Positions 1 through 5,889 of a stretch of DNA of 6,214 nucleotides are shown here, one piece after another. The DNA comes from a candidate division WWE3 bacterium CG22_combo_CG10-13_8_21_14_all_39_12 (GTDB lineage: Bacteria; Patescibacteriota; 4484-211; GCA-002791395), in the NCBI GenBank assembly GCA_002771355.1, contig PCSU01000059.1:2903-9116 (forward strand). Direction: 5' to 3'. The position numbers and the translations under genes were made by a program. The first letter of the stretch is position 1. The number at the start of each line of letters is the position of its first letter. A model generated the notes under the pieces. That model was not told where the DNA came from. It made no database searches and saw nothing but the letters and a program-made list of their open reading frames with translations.

Positions 1-8
1 ACGCTCAA

Positions 9-37
9 ACTATAACAGGGGTAGAGTTAAAAGTCAA
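9..37 (-). promoter_or_regulatory. Predicted sigma70-type promoter facing left, for a gene outside the window
   Basis: Read on the minus strand, TTGACT (37-32) is followed by a 17-base spacer and TATAGT (14-9). A TG one base upstream of the -10 box makes it an extended -10. Both hexamers are 5/6 matches to consensus. The expected transcription start is about position 2, so the gene it drives must start beyond the left edge. It lies directly downstream of the GtrA gene, so it probably starts a separate minus-strand unit. No terminator hairpin is visible between the GtrA stop and this promoter. Confidence 0.6.
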
Positions 38-65
38 CACTATGGGGCACTAATTGACAAGTAGT

Positions 66-482
66 TTATCCTTTTGAATCAGCAAAAACAACAAGTTTAA
101 GGGCCAAAAAATTCCAGATCATTATTACCCCAAACACAATGAGTCTACCTATAAAGTAATGAACCCCAGCAACATCAACAACTACGTAGAGTAATCCAAG
201 ACCAATTAAATAATTAGTAATAACTAAACCTACGTATTTTGTAAGCTGCGTTCTTTTTTTGCCCGTACTTTGAAATGTAAAAGCACGGTGCAACGTGTAA
301 TTTAGAGTGAGGGTTACAGGACTTATTACAGCTGCTGCATGTAAATACCATACCCCAAAATTATCAACAAGAAGCCAGTATAAAAACAAATCAAGTCCCG
401 TTGTAAATCCACCCACAAACGGGTATACCAGTATTTGCCTCACGGGCAGTTTTTGTTTAGCGTAATCTAGGTATTTACTCAT
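66..482 (-). CDS. GtrA-family membrane protein (stand-alone)
   Basis: This is a 138-residue integral membrane protein of the GtrA family. Members are small four-helix proteins linked to handling or flipping of polyprenyl-phosphate-linked sugars in cell-surface glycan synthesis. Four hydrophobic segments are visible at about residues 16-39, 44-65, 80-103 and 108-132, which is the normal full length. Family-type residues are the NYTLHRAFTF stretch after helix 2 (N61, R66, F68, F70) and WNF (123-125) with VVF in helix 4. The same pattern occurs in the C-terminal domain of the gene at 4763-5854. The ATG overlaps the TGA stop of the upstream membrane protein gene by 4 bases (ATGA), indicating translational coupling in one operon. 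No Shine-Dalgarno sequence precedes it. The family is clear; the transported lipid is not known. Confidence 0.9.
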   Translation of the reverse strand: MSKYLDYAKQKLPVRQILVYPFVGGFTTGLDLFLYWLLVDNFGVWYLHAAAVISPVTLTLNYTLHRAFTFQSTGKKRTQLTKYVGLVITNYLIGLGLLYVVVDVAGVHYFIGRLIVFGVIMIWNFLALKLVVFADSKG

Positions 483-2050
483 GGTTTGTTAATTTCAAAA
501 ACTGCAACCCCATGGTTTGAAAATACTTTGGTTGCAACCCCTGTTTTTTCTAGCTTATCAATATATTCAAATGCACGTGCAGTTAAGTCCCGTGGAGCCC
601 ACACATTAAACGTTTGATCGGTAATTTTTTCATCAGGAAGACTTTGCCATTGGATATACCTACCCGAAACAATGAGGAGAATGGTATCCACATCTTTTAT
701 AATAATGCCATCTTTGATTGTGAATAATTGTAATAGTGAGTCTACTTCTGGCGCACGATAGGTTTGTGATATGAGGTTACGTGTTTCATTCGTTGAAAAA
801 GCTCCACCTTGCGAATTAATACCTGTTAGCGCCTCAAACACGTGTTGTGTTGCTGGATCACTTACTAATAACACTGAACCATAATCTCTTTTGGAGTATG
901 CCTCTTTAATATAATCAATCGCCTTAAGCTCATATGTTGAGACCGTGCTAACTACTCCATGGTACGGAAATGCCGATTTAAACGTTGCCGCATTGTGAAT
1001 AAATAGATTAAGTAAAATGAGCCACAATATACTGAATCCTAAAATGCGCACAACTCTATGGGTGAAAGAATCTACCAAACTCACAATTCCGATTCCTAAA
1101 ATAACGTTTATAAAATATCTCCCAACTGTAAAAAGCTTTAAACTGTAAGGAATAGGTAAAATGACAGCTGCTAGTAACCCGAGCGACAATCCCAGAATAA
1201 GATTTTTGTTGGTACTTTGGGATTTTAGTACATACCAGATACCAACGACATACCCTACAATCAAAAAAGAATACCAGGTTACAAGGTAATCCATTTTGAC
1301 TAACAATCCAAACGTTAACTGTGCGCTTTCGGTAGATGAAAATGGGTTAAATTCCCCAAAGTATGCAAAAATAATTGCACCTATAACCGTTACTATCCCT
1401 ACCAGTGGAAGAACACGGGGAATACTAAACTTAATCTTATGTTTAATATAATCACTTGCTAACAGTAAAAGTAAAATCAAAACACCAAGAACTCCGATTA
1501 CATAATGAATTAAAAAACTCGATAACAGTAAGGTACTTGCAACTTTTTTATGTTCAATCAACCAAAACGCTACTCCTGAAACAATAAGCAATGCTGCAAG
1601 GTTTTGAGGAATAAAAAACATAGAGGTTTGTGCAACAACCGACTCATATATAAATGCTGCCAATAATCCACTTACAAGGGCAACAGAATAGCGTTTCGTT
1701 GTTGCATATCCCAAAAATGCGCCGACCATAACATTTAATGTGAAATGTATGCTGTCTGCAACAAAATAAAATCCTGTTTGCGATAAAAAACCAAAGACGT
1801 AACGAAAAACACCCGTAATTACAGCAAATACTGGTAAATACGTGTTTAGTAAAAACGTATCAGAAATGTGTGAAGGGAATATACTTATATAGCCATGTCT
1901 CATTGCATTAAACACATGCCAATGAGCGTATAAATCCCAATCTAGCGATAAAGGGTATGGACTATCAGACCGCCACACAAAAAGAACTACCATCGCTGTT
2001 AAAGACAAAATAATAATAAGTTGGTATTTTTTTTCAATCTTAAAATTCAT
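479..2050 (-). CDS. Polytopic membrane protein, probable GT-C-type glycosyltransferase
   Basis: This is a 523-residue protein with about ten or eleven hydrophobic segments (roughly 9-26, 72-90, 101-117, 122-142, 149-166, 170-198, 213-231, 255-275, 284-300, 311-326 and 334-352), then a soluble C-terminal part (about 355-523). The first loop after helix 1 carries LDWDLYAHW (36-44) with D37 and D39. Acidic residues in that loop are the catalytic signature of GT-C enzymes, which use polyprenyl-phosphate sugars outside the membrane. The C-terminal part has SVLLVSDPATQ (392-402), a pattern often seen in such uncharacterised GT-C-like proteins. I chose the ATG at 2050: a longer reading from 2134 adds 28 polar, non-conserved residues lying inside the upstream gene. 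Its start overlaps the end of the upstream gene by 11 bases, and its stop overlaps the GtrA start. Assignment rests on architecture and neighbours; an O-antigen-polymerase-like or purely structural membrane role is possible. Confidence 0.7.
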   Translation of the reverse strand: MNFKIEKKYQLIIILSLTAMVVLFVWRSDSPYPLSLDWDLYAHWHVFNAMRHGYISIFPSHISDTFLLNTYLPVFAVITGVFRYVFGFLSQTGFYFVADSIHFTLNVMVGAFLGYATTKRYSVALVSGLLAAFIYESVVAQTSMFFIPQNLAALLIVSGVAFWLIEHKKVASTLLLSSFLIHYVIGVLGVLILLLLLASDYIKHKIKFSIPRVLPLVGIVTVIGAIIFAYFGEFNPFSSTESAQLTFGLLVKMDYLVTWYSFLIVGYVVGIWYVLKSQSTNKNLILGLSLGLLAAVILPIPYSLKLFTVGRYFINVILGIGIVSLVDSFTHRVVRILGFSILWLILLNLFIHNAATFKSAFPYHGVVSTVSTYELKAIDYIKEAYSKRDYGSVLLVSDPATQHVFEALTGINSQGGAFSTNETRNLISQTYRAPEVDSLLQLFTIKDGIIIKDVDTILLIVSGRYIQWQSLPDEKITDQTFNVWAPRDLTARAFEYIDKLEKTGVATKVFSNHGVAVFEINKP

Positions 2051-2762
2051 AATGTACAAGTTTAATCTGTTGGGTATCTGTGTGCCACTGCGACGGCAAA
2101 ATCTTTGTATTATCAAAATATATAGTAGACGCAATTACAATACCAGCATCGCTTGAAAAAAATGCAACCGGCACATCTGTATCAAGTGGAAGCTGCAATG
2201 CAAGAGGGGACTCAGGAACAAAAATTACAATCTGCTCAATCCCATCTGTAATATACCTTTTATTTTCTGCAACAGGAAAATCACGAATCTCTTTTGTATT
2301 GTTAATAAGGATTCTACTACTATTTGGTACAACAAGTGTCCTACGAATTCCAACGATATCTCGACTCATATGCGAAACAGATCGAGTAATATTCAAAGAA
2401 TCGTTTTCAACGTGAGCTACATAGTATGAGGAAACATTATTGTAAGAAATCTCAGGCGTTCGTACTGACCTGAATAAAAAATACCACATGTCACTAATTG
2501 CTGCGTCAATCCAAGATGAACCATTTGAAAAACTATCACCTGAAATGATTTTTTGCTCTGTCCCATCAGCAAAAACAACAGCATCATCATACATACTTGC
2601 CGTAATATACTGGCCAGGTTGGTACGTATTTTCCATTGCCACGTTCGTTACCGAGCTTGATACCCGAAAAGGTCCAACAAAAATAGATAATGGATCATAC
2701 AGAAAAATGACACTTATATATGAAACTACAATCAATCCCCAGAACAATAGTTTTCTTAGCAT
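2040..2762 (-). CDS. Membrane-anchored extracytoplasmic protein of unknown function
   Basis: I do not recognise this 240-residue protein. A basic N-terminus (MLRK) and one hydrophobic helix (about 5-22) without a clear cleavage site suggest a signal anchor, with some 215 residues outside the membrane. The outer part is rich in alternating hydrophobic and polar residues (for example 141-156 and 176-216), suggesting beta-strands. It has no cysteine and no sortase or lipobox motif. Six N-X-S/T triplets cluster between residues 80 and 156 (N80, N109, N120, N124, N147, N154). It is first in a minus-strand operon with the GT-C-like and GtrA genes, so it may be a partner, modulator or substrate of that pathway; this is inference. 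The ATG lies 8 bases after a predicted -10 box, so the mRNA would be nearly leaderless. The gene itself is well supported by its length, tight packing and start position; its function is open. Confidence 0.75.
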   Translation of the reverse strand: MLRKLLFWGLIVVSYISVIFLYDPLSIFVGPFRVSSSVTNVAMENTYQPGQYITASMYDDAVVFADGTEQKIISGDSFSNGSSWIDAAISDMWYFLFRSVRTPEISYNNVSSYYVAHVENDSLNITRSVSHMSRDIVGIRRTLVVPNSSRILINNTKEIRDFPVAENKRYITDGIEQIVIFVPESPLALQLPLDTDVPVAFFSSDAGIVIASTIYFDNTKILPSQWHTDTQQIKLVHYEF

Positions 2763-2770
2763 TAATTGTT

Positions 2771-2799
2771 ATTGTATCGAGCCAAGCTGCTAATTACAA
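2771..2799 (-). promoter_or_regulatory. Predicted promoter of the minus-strand operon
   Basis: On the minus strand, TTGTAA (2799-2794; 4/6 to the -35 consensus), a 17-base spacer and TACAAT (2776-2771; 5/6 to the -10 consensus). The expected transcription start is about 2764-2765, 2-3 bases before the ATG at 2762. Its -35 box lies 8 bases from that of the divergent plus-strand promoter, so the two polymerase sites overlap and may compete or be co-regulated. Confidence 0.5.
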
Positions 2800-2807
2800 A
2801 CCACCGA

Positions 2808-2836
2808 TTGACAATTACTATGGGCTACTGTATACT
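2808..2836 (+). promoter_or_regulatory. Strong predicted sigma70-type promoter of the plus-strand glycosyltransferase cluster
   Basis: TTGACA (2808-2813, perfect -35), exactly 17 bases, then TATACT (2831-2836, 5/6 to the -10 consensus). This is the best promoter match in the window. The transcription start is expected at about 2842-2844 and the ATG is at 2846, so the leader is about 2-4 bases, too short for a Shine-Dalgarno sequence. It supports the start at 2846 over the longer open frame, which would put the promoter inside coding sequence. Confidence 0.7.
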
Positions 2837-2845
2837 CCTTATACT

Positions 2846-3592
2846 ATGGCAATAAAAATATCAGCAGTTATTCCTGGCTACAATGAAGAAAAAAGCTTAC
2901 CTGAGACCTTAACACGCCTGAACAAGGTTGTTGATGAAGTTATTTATGTTGACAATGGTTCAACTGATTCAAGTATGGAAATCGCCAAAAGCTATGGTGC
3001 GATTGTTATTTTGGAACCACGTAAACAAAACGGCATTGGCTATGGGTATGCACTTATTACTGGGTTACTCAATAGTTCTGGGCGATACGTTGTAACCGTT
3101 GATGCTGATGGTGAGCATGAGATAGAAAAAATTCCACAAATTGTTGCCTATGCCCAAAGCAATTCTATCGATTTTATTAATTGTAGTAGAACAACTCGAG
3201 AAACCTCAAAGATTAACAGCCTTATAAGAAAATTTGGAGTGAATATACTAAATATTGAAGCTCGTATTCTATTTGGTTTACCTACAAAAGATATTTTGAG
3301 TGGTATGTGGTGCATTAATCGCAACATACTTTCTAAACTTTCTATTAATGAGGGTGGTTGGAACCTTTCACCTGAAATAAAGCTATCTGCCTATGTAAAC
3401 AAAAACGTAACATATTTTGAGTTTCCTATACATGGAACTGTTAGAAAAGAGGGTAAAAGTCAACAAATCCTTTGGAAAACCGCACTTGAACATGCAACTT
3501 TTATATTATGGTATCGAATCGCAACTGTTGAGTATGAGATTAGATACTTTGTACAAAACTTTACGAAAAGCTTCACATACTATATAAAGTAA
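2846..3592 (+). CDS. GT2-family glycosyltransferase (DPM1-like polyprenyl-phosphate sugar synthase type)
   Basis: This 248-residue cytoplasmic GT-A-fold enzyme is predicted to transfer a sugar from a nucleotide donor, probably to polyprenyl phosphate. Motifs in order are VIPGYNEE (8-15), the nucleotide-binding VDNGSTD (35-41), the metal-binding DADGEHE (86-92, D86 and D88), KDILSGMW (148-155, matching the DxxSG element of DPM1-like enzymes), PEIKL (176-180) and a late RKEGKSQ (200-206). It has no C-terminal membrane helices, so it is the short soluble form. I chose the ATG at 2846 because the GT2 fold starts right there and a promoter sits just upstream. A start at 2720 would add a hydrophobic, signal-like segment antisense to the neighbouring gene, which does not suit a cytoplasmic enzyme. 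It is first in the plus-strand cluster, 4 bases before the GT4 gene. Acceptor and sugar are not readable; transfer directly to a glycan is the alternative. Confidence 0.88.
   Translation: MAIKISAVIPGYNEEKSLPETLTRLNKVVDEVIYVDNGSTDSSMEIAKSYGAIVILEPRKQNGIGYGYALITGLLNSSGRYVVTVDADGEHEIEKIPQIVAYAQSNSIDFINCSRTTRETSKINSLIRKFGVNILNIEARILFGLPTKDILSGMWCINRNILSKLSINEGGWNLSPEIKLSAYVNKNVTYFEFPIHGTVRKEGKSQQILWKTALEHATFILWYRIATVEYEIRYFVQNFTKSFTYYIK
3560..3588 (+). promoter_or_regulatory. Possible weak internal promoter before the GT4 gene
   Basis: TTTACG (3560-3565; 4/6) with a 17-base spacer to TATAAA (3583-3588; 5/6) lies at the 3' end of the GT2 gene. The predicted start, about 3594-3596, is 1-3 bases before the ATG at 3597, the same geometry as the stronger promoters here. 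The region is very AT-rich, so a chance match is a real possibility. Confidence 0.25.
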
Positions 3593-3596
3593 ATGC

Positions 3597-4766
3597 ATGA
3601 AGATTCTTCTTGTTTCAGCATTTTTTTATCCTCATACAGGTGGTTCTGAAATGTACGCAGAGGAACTTTTCTCACGAATGGCAACCGATCATAAAAAGGT
3701 TTCTGTGGATGTACTTGCTTACAATACAAACCACGCCATTTCAGAAGAATCCCACAACGCCCTTCATATACATAGGGTCTCATGTTTTTCAATCGTAAAA
3801 GATCAATATTATATTGCGAACCCTTTTTCACTCATTCGAAAGCTATTATCCCTACGTAAAAATAACTACGATATTGTTGTTACGCAAACACGGTTTTTTG
3901 AACCAACATTGTGGGTATGGCTGTACGCACAGCTCATTGGAGCAAAGTCGTTGTTTATTGGTCACGGTACCGGTTTTGTGTCGCACAAAAACCCACTTAT
4001 TCGAGGTCTCAGTTGGTTTGTTGACAAAACAATTGCTGCATTTTCAGTAAAAAGATATACAAAAAGGATTGTAATAAGTAAAGCTACACAAGACTTTTTT
4101 GTAAAGTCATTGAACGTTACAGATACACAAGTTATCTTTGGTGGAATTAATACCTATCAATTTGGAAACGCTGTAACAGCTTCACCATATCTTTCTAAAC
4201 TTAACCTTGAACCCCATACCACCGTAATCACCTATACTGGTCGACTCATCGAAGCTAAGGGTATTTACGAACTTGTCCAGGCCATAATTAAAGTTAAAAC
4301 TACAGATCCAACAAAACCAATACATCTTGTAATTGCAGGAACTGGACCCGAGGAAGATAAATTACAAACATATATTAGGGAGCAGTCTTCGTCTGAATAT
4401 ATAACATTACTTGGTGCAATTCCGTATAGTGAAATCCCGCAACTATTATCAAACTCTACAATCTTTGTAAACCCTTCCTACAACGAAGGGTTACCTCGAT
4501 CTGTAATGGAAGCAGGTGCATCAGGAATTAGTGTTATAGCAACCGATGTAGGAAGTACCTATGAAATACTCTCTACGTATGGTTACCTTATTGAACCACA
4601 CAATGTTGAGCAAATATCAAACGCAATACTTGCAATCATTAACAATCCAACTCGTGAATTAAACCGTGCGAAGGAACATAAAAAATATGTACAAGATACT
4701 TTTGATTGGACCGTCATTAGTAATAGAATTTTTCAAGTTCTTAACGATATTATGGGGACACCATGA
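3597..4766 (+). CDS. GT4-family (GT-B fold) glycosyltransferase
   Basis: This 389-residue retaining glycosyltransferase should use a nucleotide sugar on the cytoplasmic side to extend a lipid-linked or surface glycan. The N-terminal Rossmann half opens with MKILLVSAFFYP and the acceptor-side glycine pair TGGSE (14-18); GHGTGF (122-127) is the usual mid-domain histidine motif. The C-terminal half has YTGRLIEAKGI (213-223, with R216 and K221 as donor-phosphate contacts), VIAGTGPEED (245-254) and the E-x7-E donor motif NEGLPRSVMEAGASG (296-310, E297 and E305). The length is normal for the family and nothing looks broken. The ATG at 3597 is preferred over one at 3593 in another frame; no Shine-Dalgarno is present. 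It starts 4 bases after the GT2 stop, and its TGA overlaps the next ATG. Donor and acceptor cannot be read from sequence. Confidence 0.92.
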   Translation: MKILLVSAFFYPHTGGSEMYAEELFSRMATDHKKVSVDVLAYNTNHAISEESHNALHIHRVSCFSIVKDQYYIANPFSLIRKLLSLRKNNYDIVVTQTRFFEPTLWVWLYAQLIGAKSLFIGHGTGFVSHKNPLIRGLSWFVDKTIAAFSVKRYTKRIVISKATQDFFVKSLNVTDTQVIFGGINTYQFGNAVTASPYLSKLNLEPHTTVITYTGRLIEAKGIYELVQAIIKVKTTDPTKPIHLVIAGTGPEEDKLQTYIREQSSSEYITLLGAIPYSEIPQLLSNSTIFVNPSYNEGLPRSVMEAGASGISVIATDVGSTYEILSTYGYLIEPHNVEQISNAILAIINNPTRELNRAKEHKKYVQDTFDWTVISNRIFQVLNDIMGTP

Positions 4767-5854
4767 CAAAGCTTACGTCACTAACAATATTTTTTCCTGC
4801 ATATAACGAAGAAAAAAACATTAAGAATGCAGTTATACAGGCCATTGAAATTGGTAAAAAGATTAGCCAAAATGAAAACTATGAAGTTATTGTTATAAAT
4901 GATGGCAGTACGGATTCTACTGCTGCTATTGTCAATACACTTTCAGCTCATAACCCCAAAGTAAAATTAATCACGCACGGTGTAAACCAGGGTTATGGCG
5001 GTGCACTCATGACCGGATTTACCAACGCAACAAAAGACTGGGTGTTTTTTAGTGACAGCGATGGTCAATTTGACCTTTCAGAACTAGAAACATTTCTACC
5101 ATATACTGACACTAAATCTGTCATCATTGGGTATAGAATAAAACGCAATGACCCCCCTATGCGAATCCTTAATGCAAGGGCTTGGAATTTTCTCAATAGA
5201 TTTGCGTTTGGTTTAATTGTGAAAGATATTGACTGTGCATTCAAATTATTTAAACGTGAATCGTTACAAGAAGTATTGCCTGAGATGCACTCTCGAGGAG
5301 CCATGATTTCAGCTGAACTACTTATACGATTAAAACTTGTAGGATATGATTTTGTTGAAGTTGGTGTTAATCACTATCCGCGTACTTCAGGCTCACCAAC
5401 AGGTGCAAAAGCATCTGTAATCTACCGTGCATTTCGAGAACTTGCACAAGTTTATCGCGGGGATCTTGGAATCCAGTGGGTAAAACAGGTCATCAAGTTT
5501 TTCATCGTTGGAACATTTAACACCGTATTGGATATCTGTATCTATCTATTAATTACACACTTCATTCCGGCTTTCGCTAGTCACAAAATGTGGGCAAAGG
5601 GTGTTTCATATATATTTGGACTTTTTAATAGTTTTATCTTTAACCGAGCATTGAGTTTTAAATCTGAATTTGTAACGACATCTTTTCTTCCATTCATTAT
5701 TGTTGGAGTAGCATCCTTAGCCATTAACACTGGTGTTATGTACGTTTTTTATGAATCCTTAAAGGTTAACGAATTTCTTTCACTTGGTATAGCTACGGTA
5801 GCAACCTTAAGCTGGAATTTTCTAACAAGCAAATTTATTGTGTTTAAAGATTAG
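4763..5854 (+). CDS. GT2 glycosyltransferase fused to a C-terminal GtrA membrane domain
   Basis: This 363-residue two-domain protein joins polyprenyl-phosphate sugar synthesis and a membrane step in one chain. The cytoplasmic DPM1-like GT2 domain (about 1-235) shows FPAYNEE (11-17), INDGSTD (45-51), the metal site DSDGQFD (98-104, D98 and D100), KDIDCAFKLF (154-163), AEL (184-186) and HYPRTSGSPTGAK (204-216), where R207 is the typical late basic residue. The GtrA domain (about 242-363) has four hydrophobic segments near 245-267, 278-296, 306-329 and 337-361. It also carries FNRALSF (293-299) and WNFLTSKFIVF (351-361), as in the stand-alone GtrA at 66-482. The start overlaps the GT4 stop by 4 bases (ATGA); a weak GGGGA (4754-4758) is the only Shine-Dalgarno-like sequence near a start here. 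GT2-GtrA fusions occur in other bacteria. The lipid carrier is probably undecaprenyl phosphate; the sugar is unknown. Confidence 0.92.
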   Translation: MTKLTSLTIFFPAYNEEKNIKNAVIQAIEIGKKISQNENYEVIVINDGSTDSTAAIVNTLSAHNPKVKLITHGVNQGYGGALMTGFTNATKDWVFFSDSDGQFDLSELETFLPYTDTKSVIIGYRIKRNDPPMRILNARAWNFLNRFAFGLIVKDIDCAFKLFKRESLQEVLPEMHSRGAMISAELLIRLKLVGYDFVEVGVNHYPRTSGSPTGAKASVIYRAFRELAQVYRGDLGIQWVKQVIKFFIVGTFNTVLDICIYLLITHFIPAFASHKMWAKGVSYIFGLFNSFIFNRALSFKSEFVTTSFLPFIIVGVASLAINTGVMYVFYESLKVNEFLSLGIATVATLSWNFLTSKFIVFKD

Positions 5855-5873
5855 TTTTTAAACCACCATAGGT

Positions 5874-5879
5874 TACAAT
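5874..5879 (+). promoter_or_regulatory. Possible -10 element for the sortase-like gene
   Basis: TACAAT (5/6 to the -10 consensus) lies 10 bases before the ATG at 5890, in the 35-base gap after the GT2-GtrA gene. The predicted start is about 5885-5887, giving a leader of about 3-5 bases. No good -35 box is present at 16-18 bases upstream, so it would be weak or activator-dependent. The alternative is read-through from the glycosyltransferase cluster. Confidence 0.3.
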
Positions 5880-5889
5880 TAAACTCAAC

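Noticed and set aside
54..59. TTGACA on the plus strand near the left edge
   Set aside because: No -10-like hexamer lies 16-18 bases downstream, and no plus-strand gene follows it.
2051..2134. Longer start for the GT-C-like gene at 2134
   Set aside because: The added 28 residues lie entirely inside the upstream gene in another frame and do not look like a membrane protein N-terminus. The ATG at 2050 directly precedes a basic segment and the first helix.
2080..2793. Plus-strand open frames (2080-2415 and 2488-2793)
   Set aside because: They are antisense to the orphan anchored protein gene, have no family motifs, and show compositions typical of reverse-complement reading of a real gene.
2720..2845. 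N-terminal extension of the GT2 gene that looks like a signal peptide (hydrophobic stretch ending in SSQA)
   Set aside because: It is antisense to the start of the neighbouring gene and contains a near-perfect promoter. The GT2 fold begins exactly at the ATG at 2846, and a cytoplasmic nucleotide-sugar enzyme should not be exported.
3580..4050. Small open frames on both strands over the GT4 gene (3580-3831 minus, 3610-3798 plus, 3814-4050 plus)
   Set aside because: They are out-of-frame readings over a GT4 gene with all of its motifs intact.
5065..5304. Minus-strand open frame of 79 codons
   Set aside because: It is antisense to the GT2 domain of the fusion protein, with no motif and no start context.
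5842..5863. Inverted repeat GTTTAAA / TTTAAAC around the stop of the GT2-GtrA gene
   Set aside because: The 7-base stem is almost all A-T with an 8-base loop and no following T-run, so it is too weak for an intrinsic terminator and is likely chance in AT-rich DNA.
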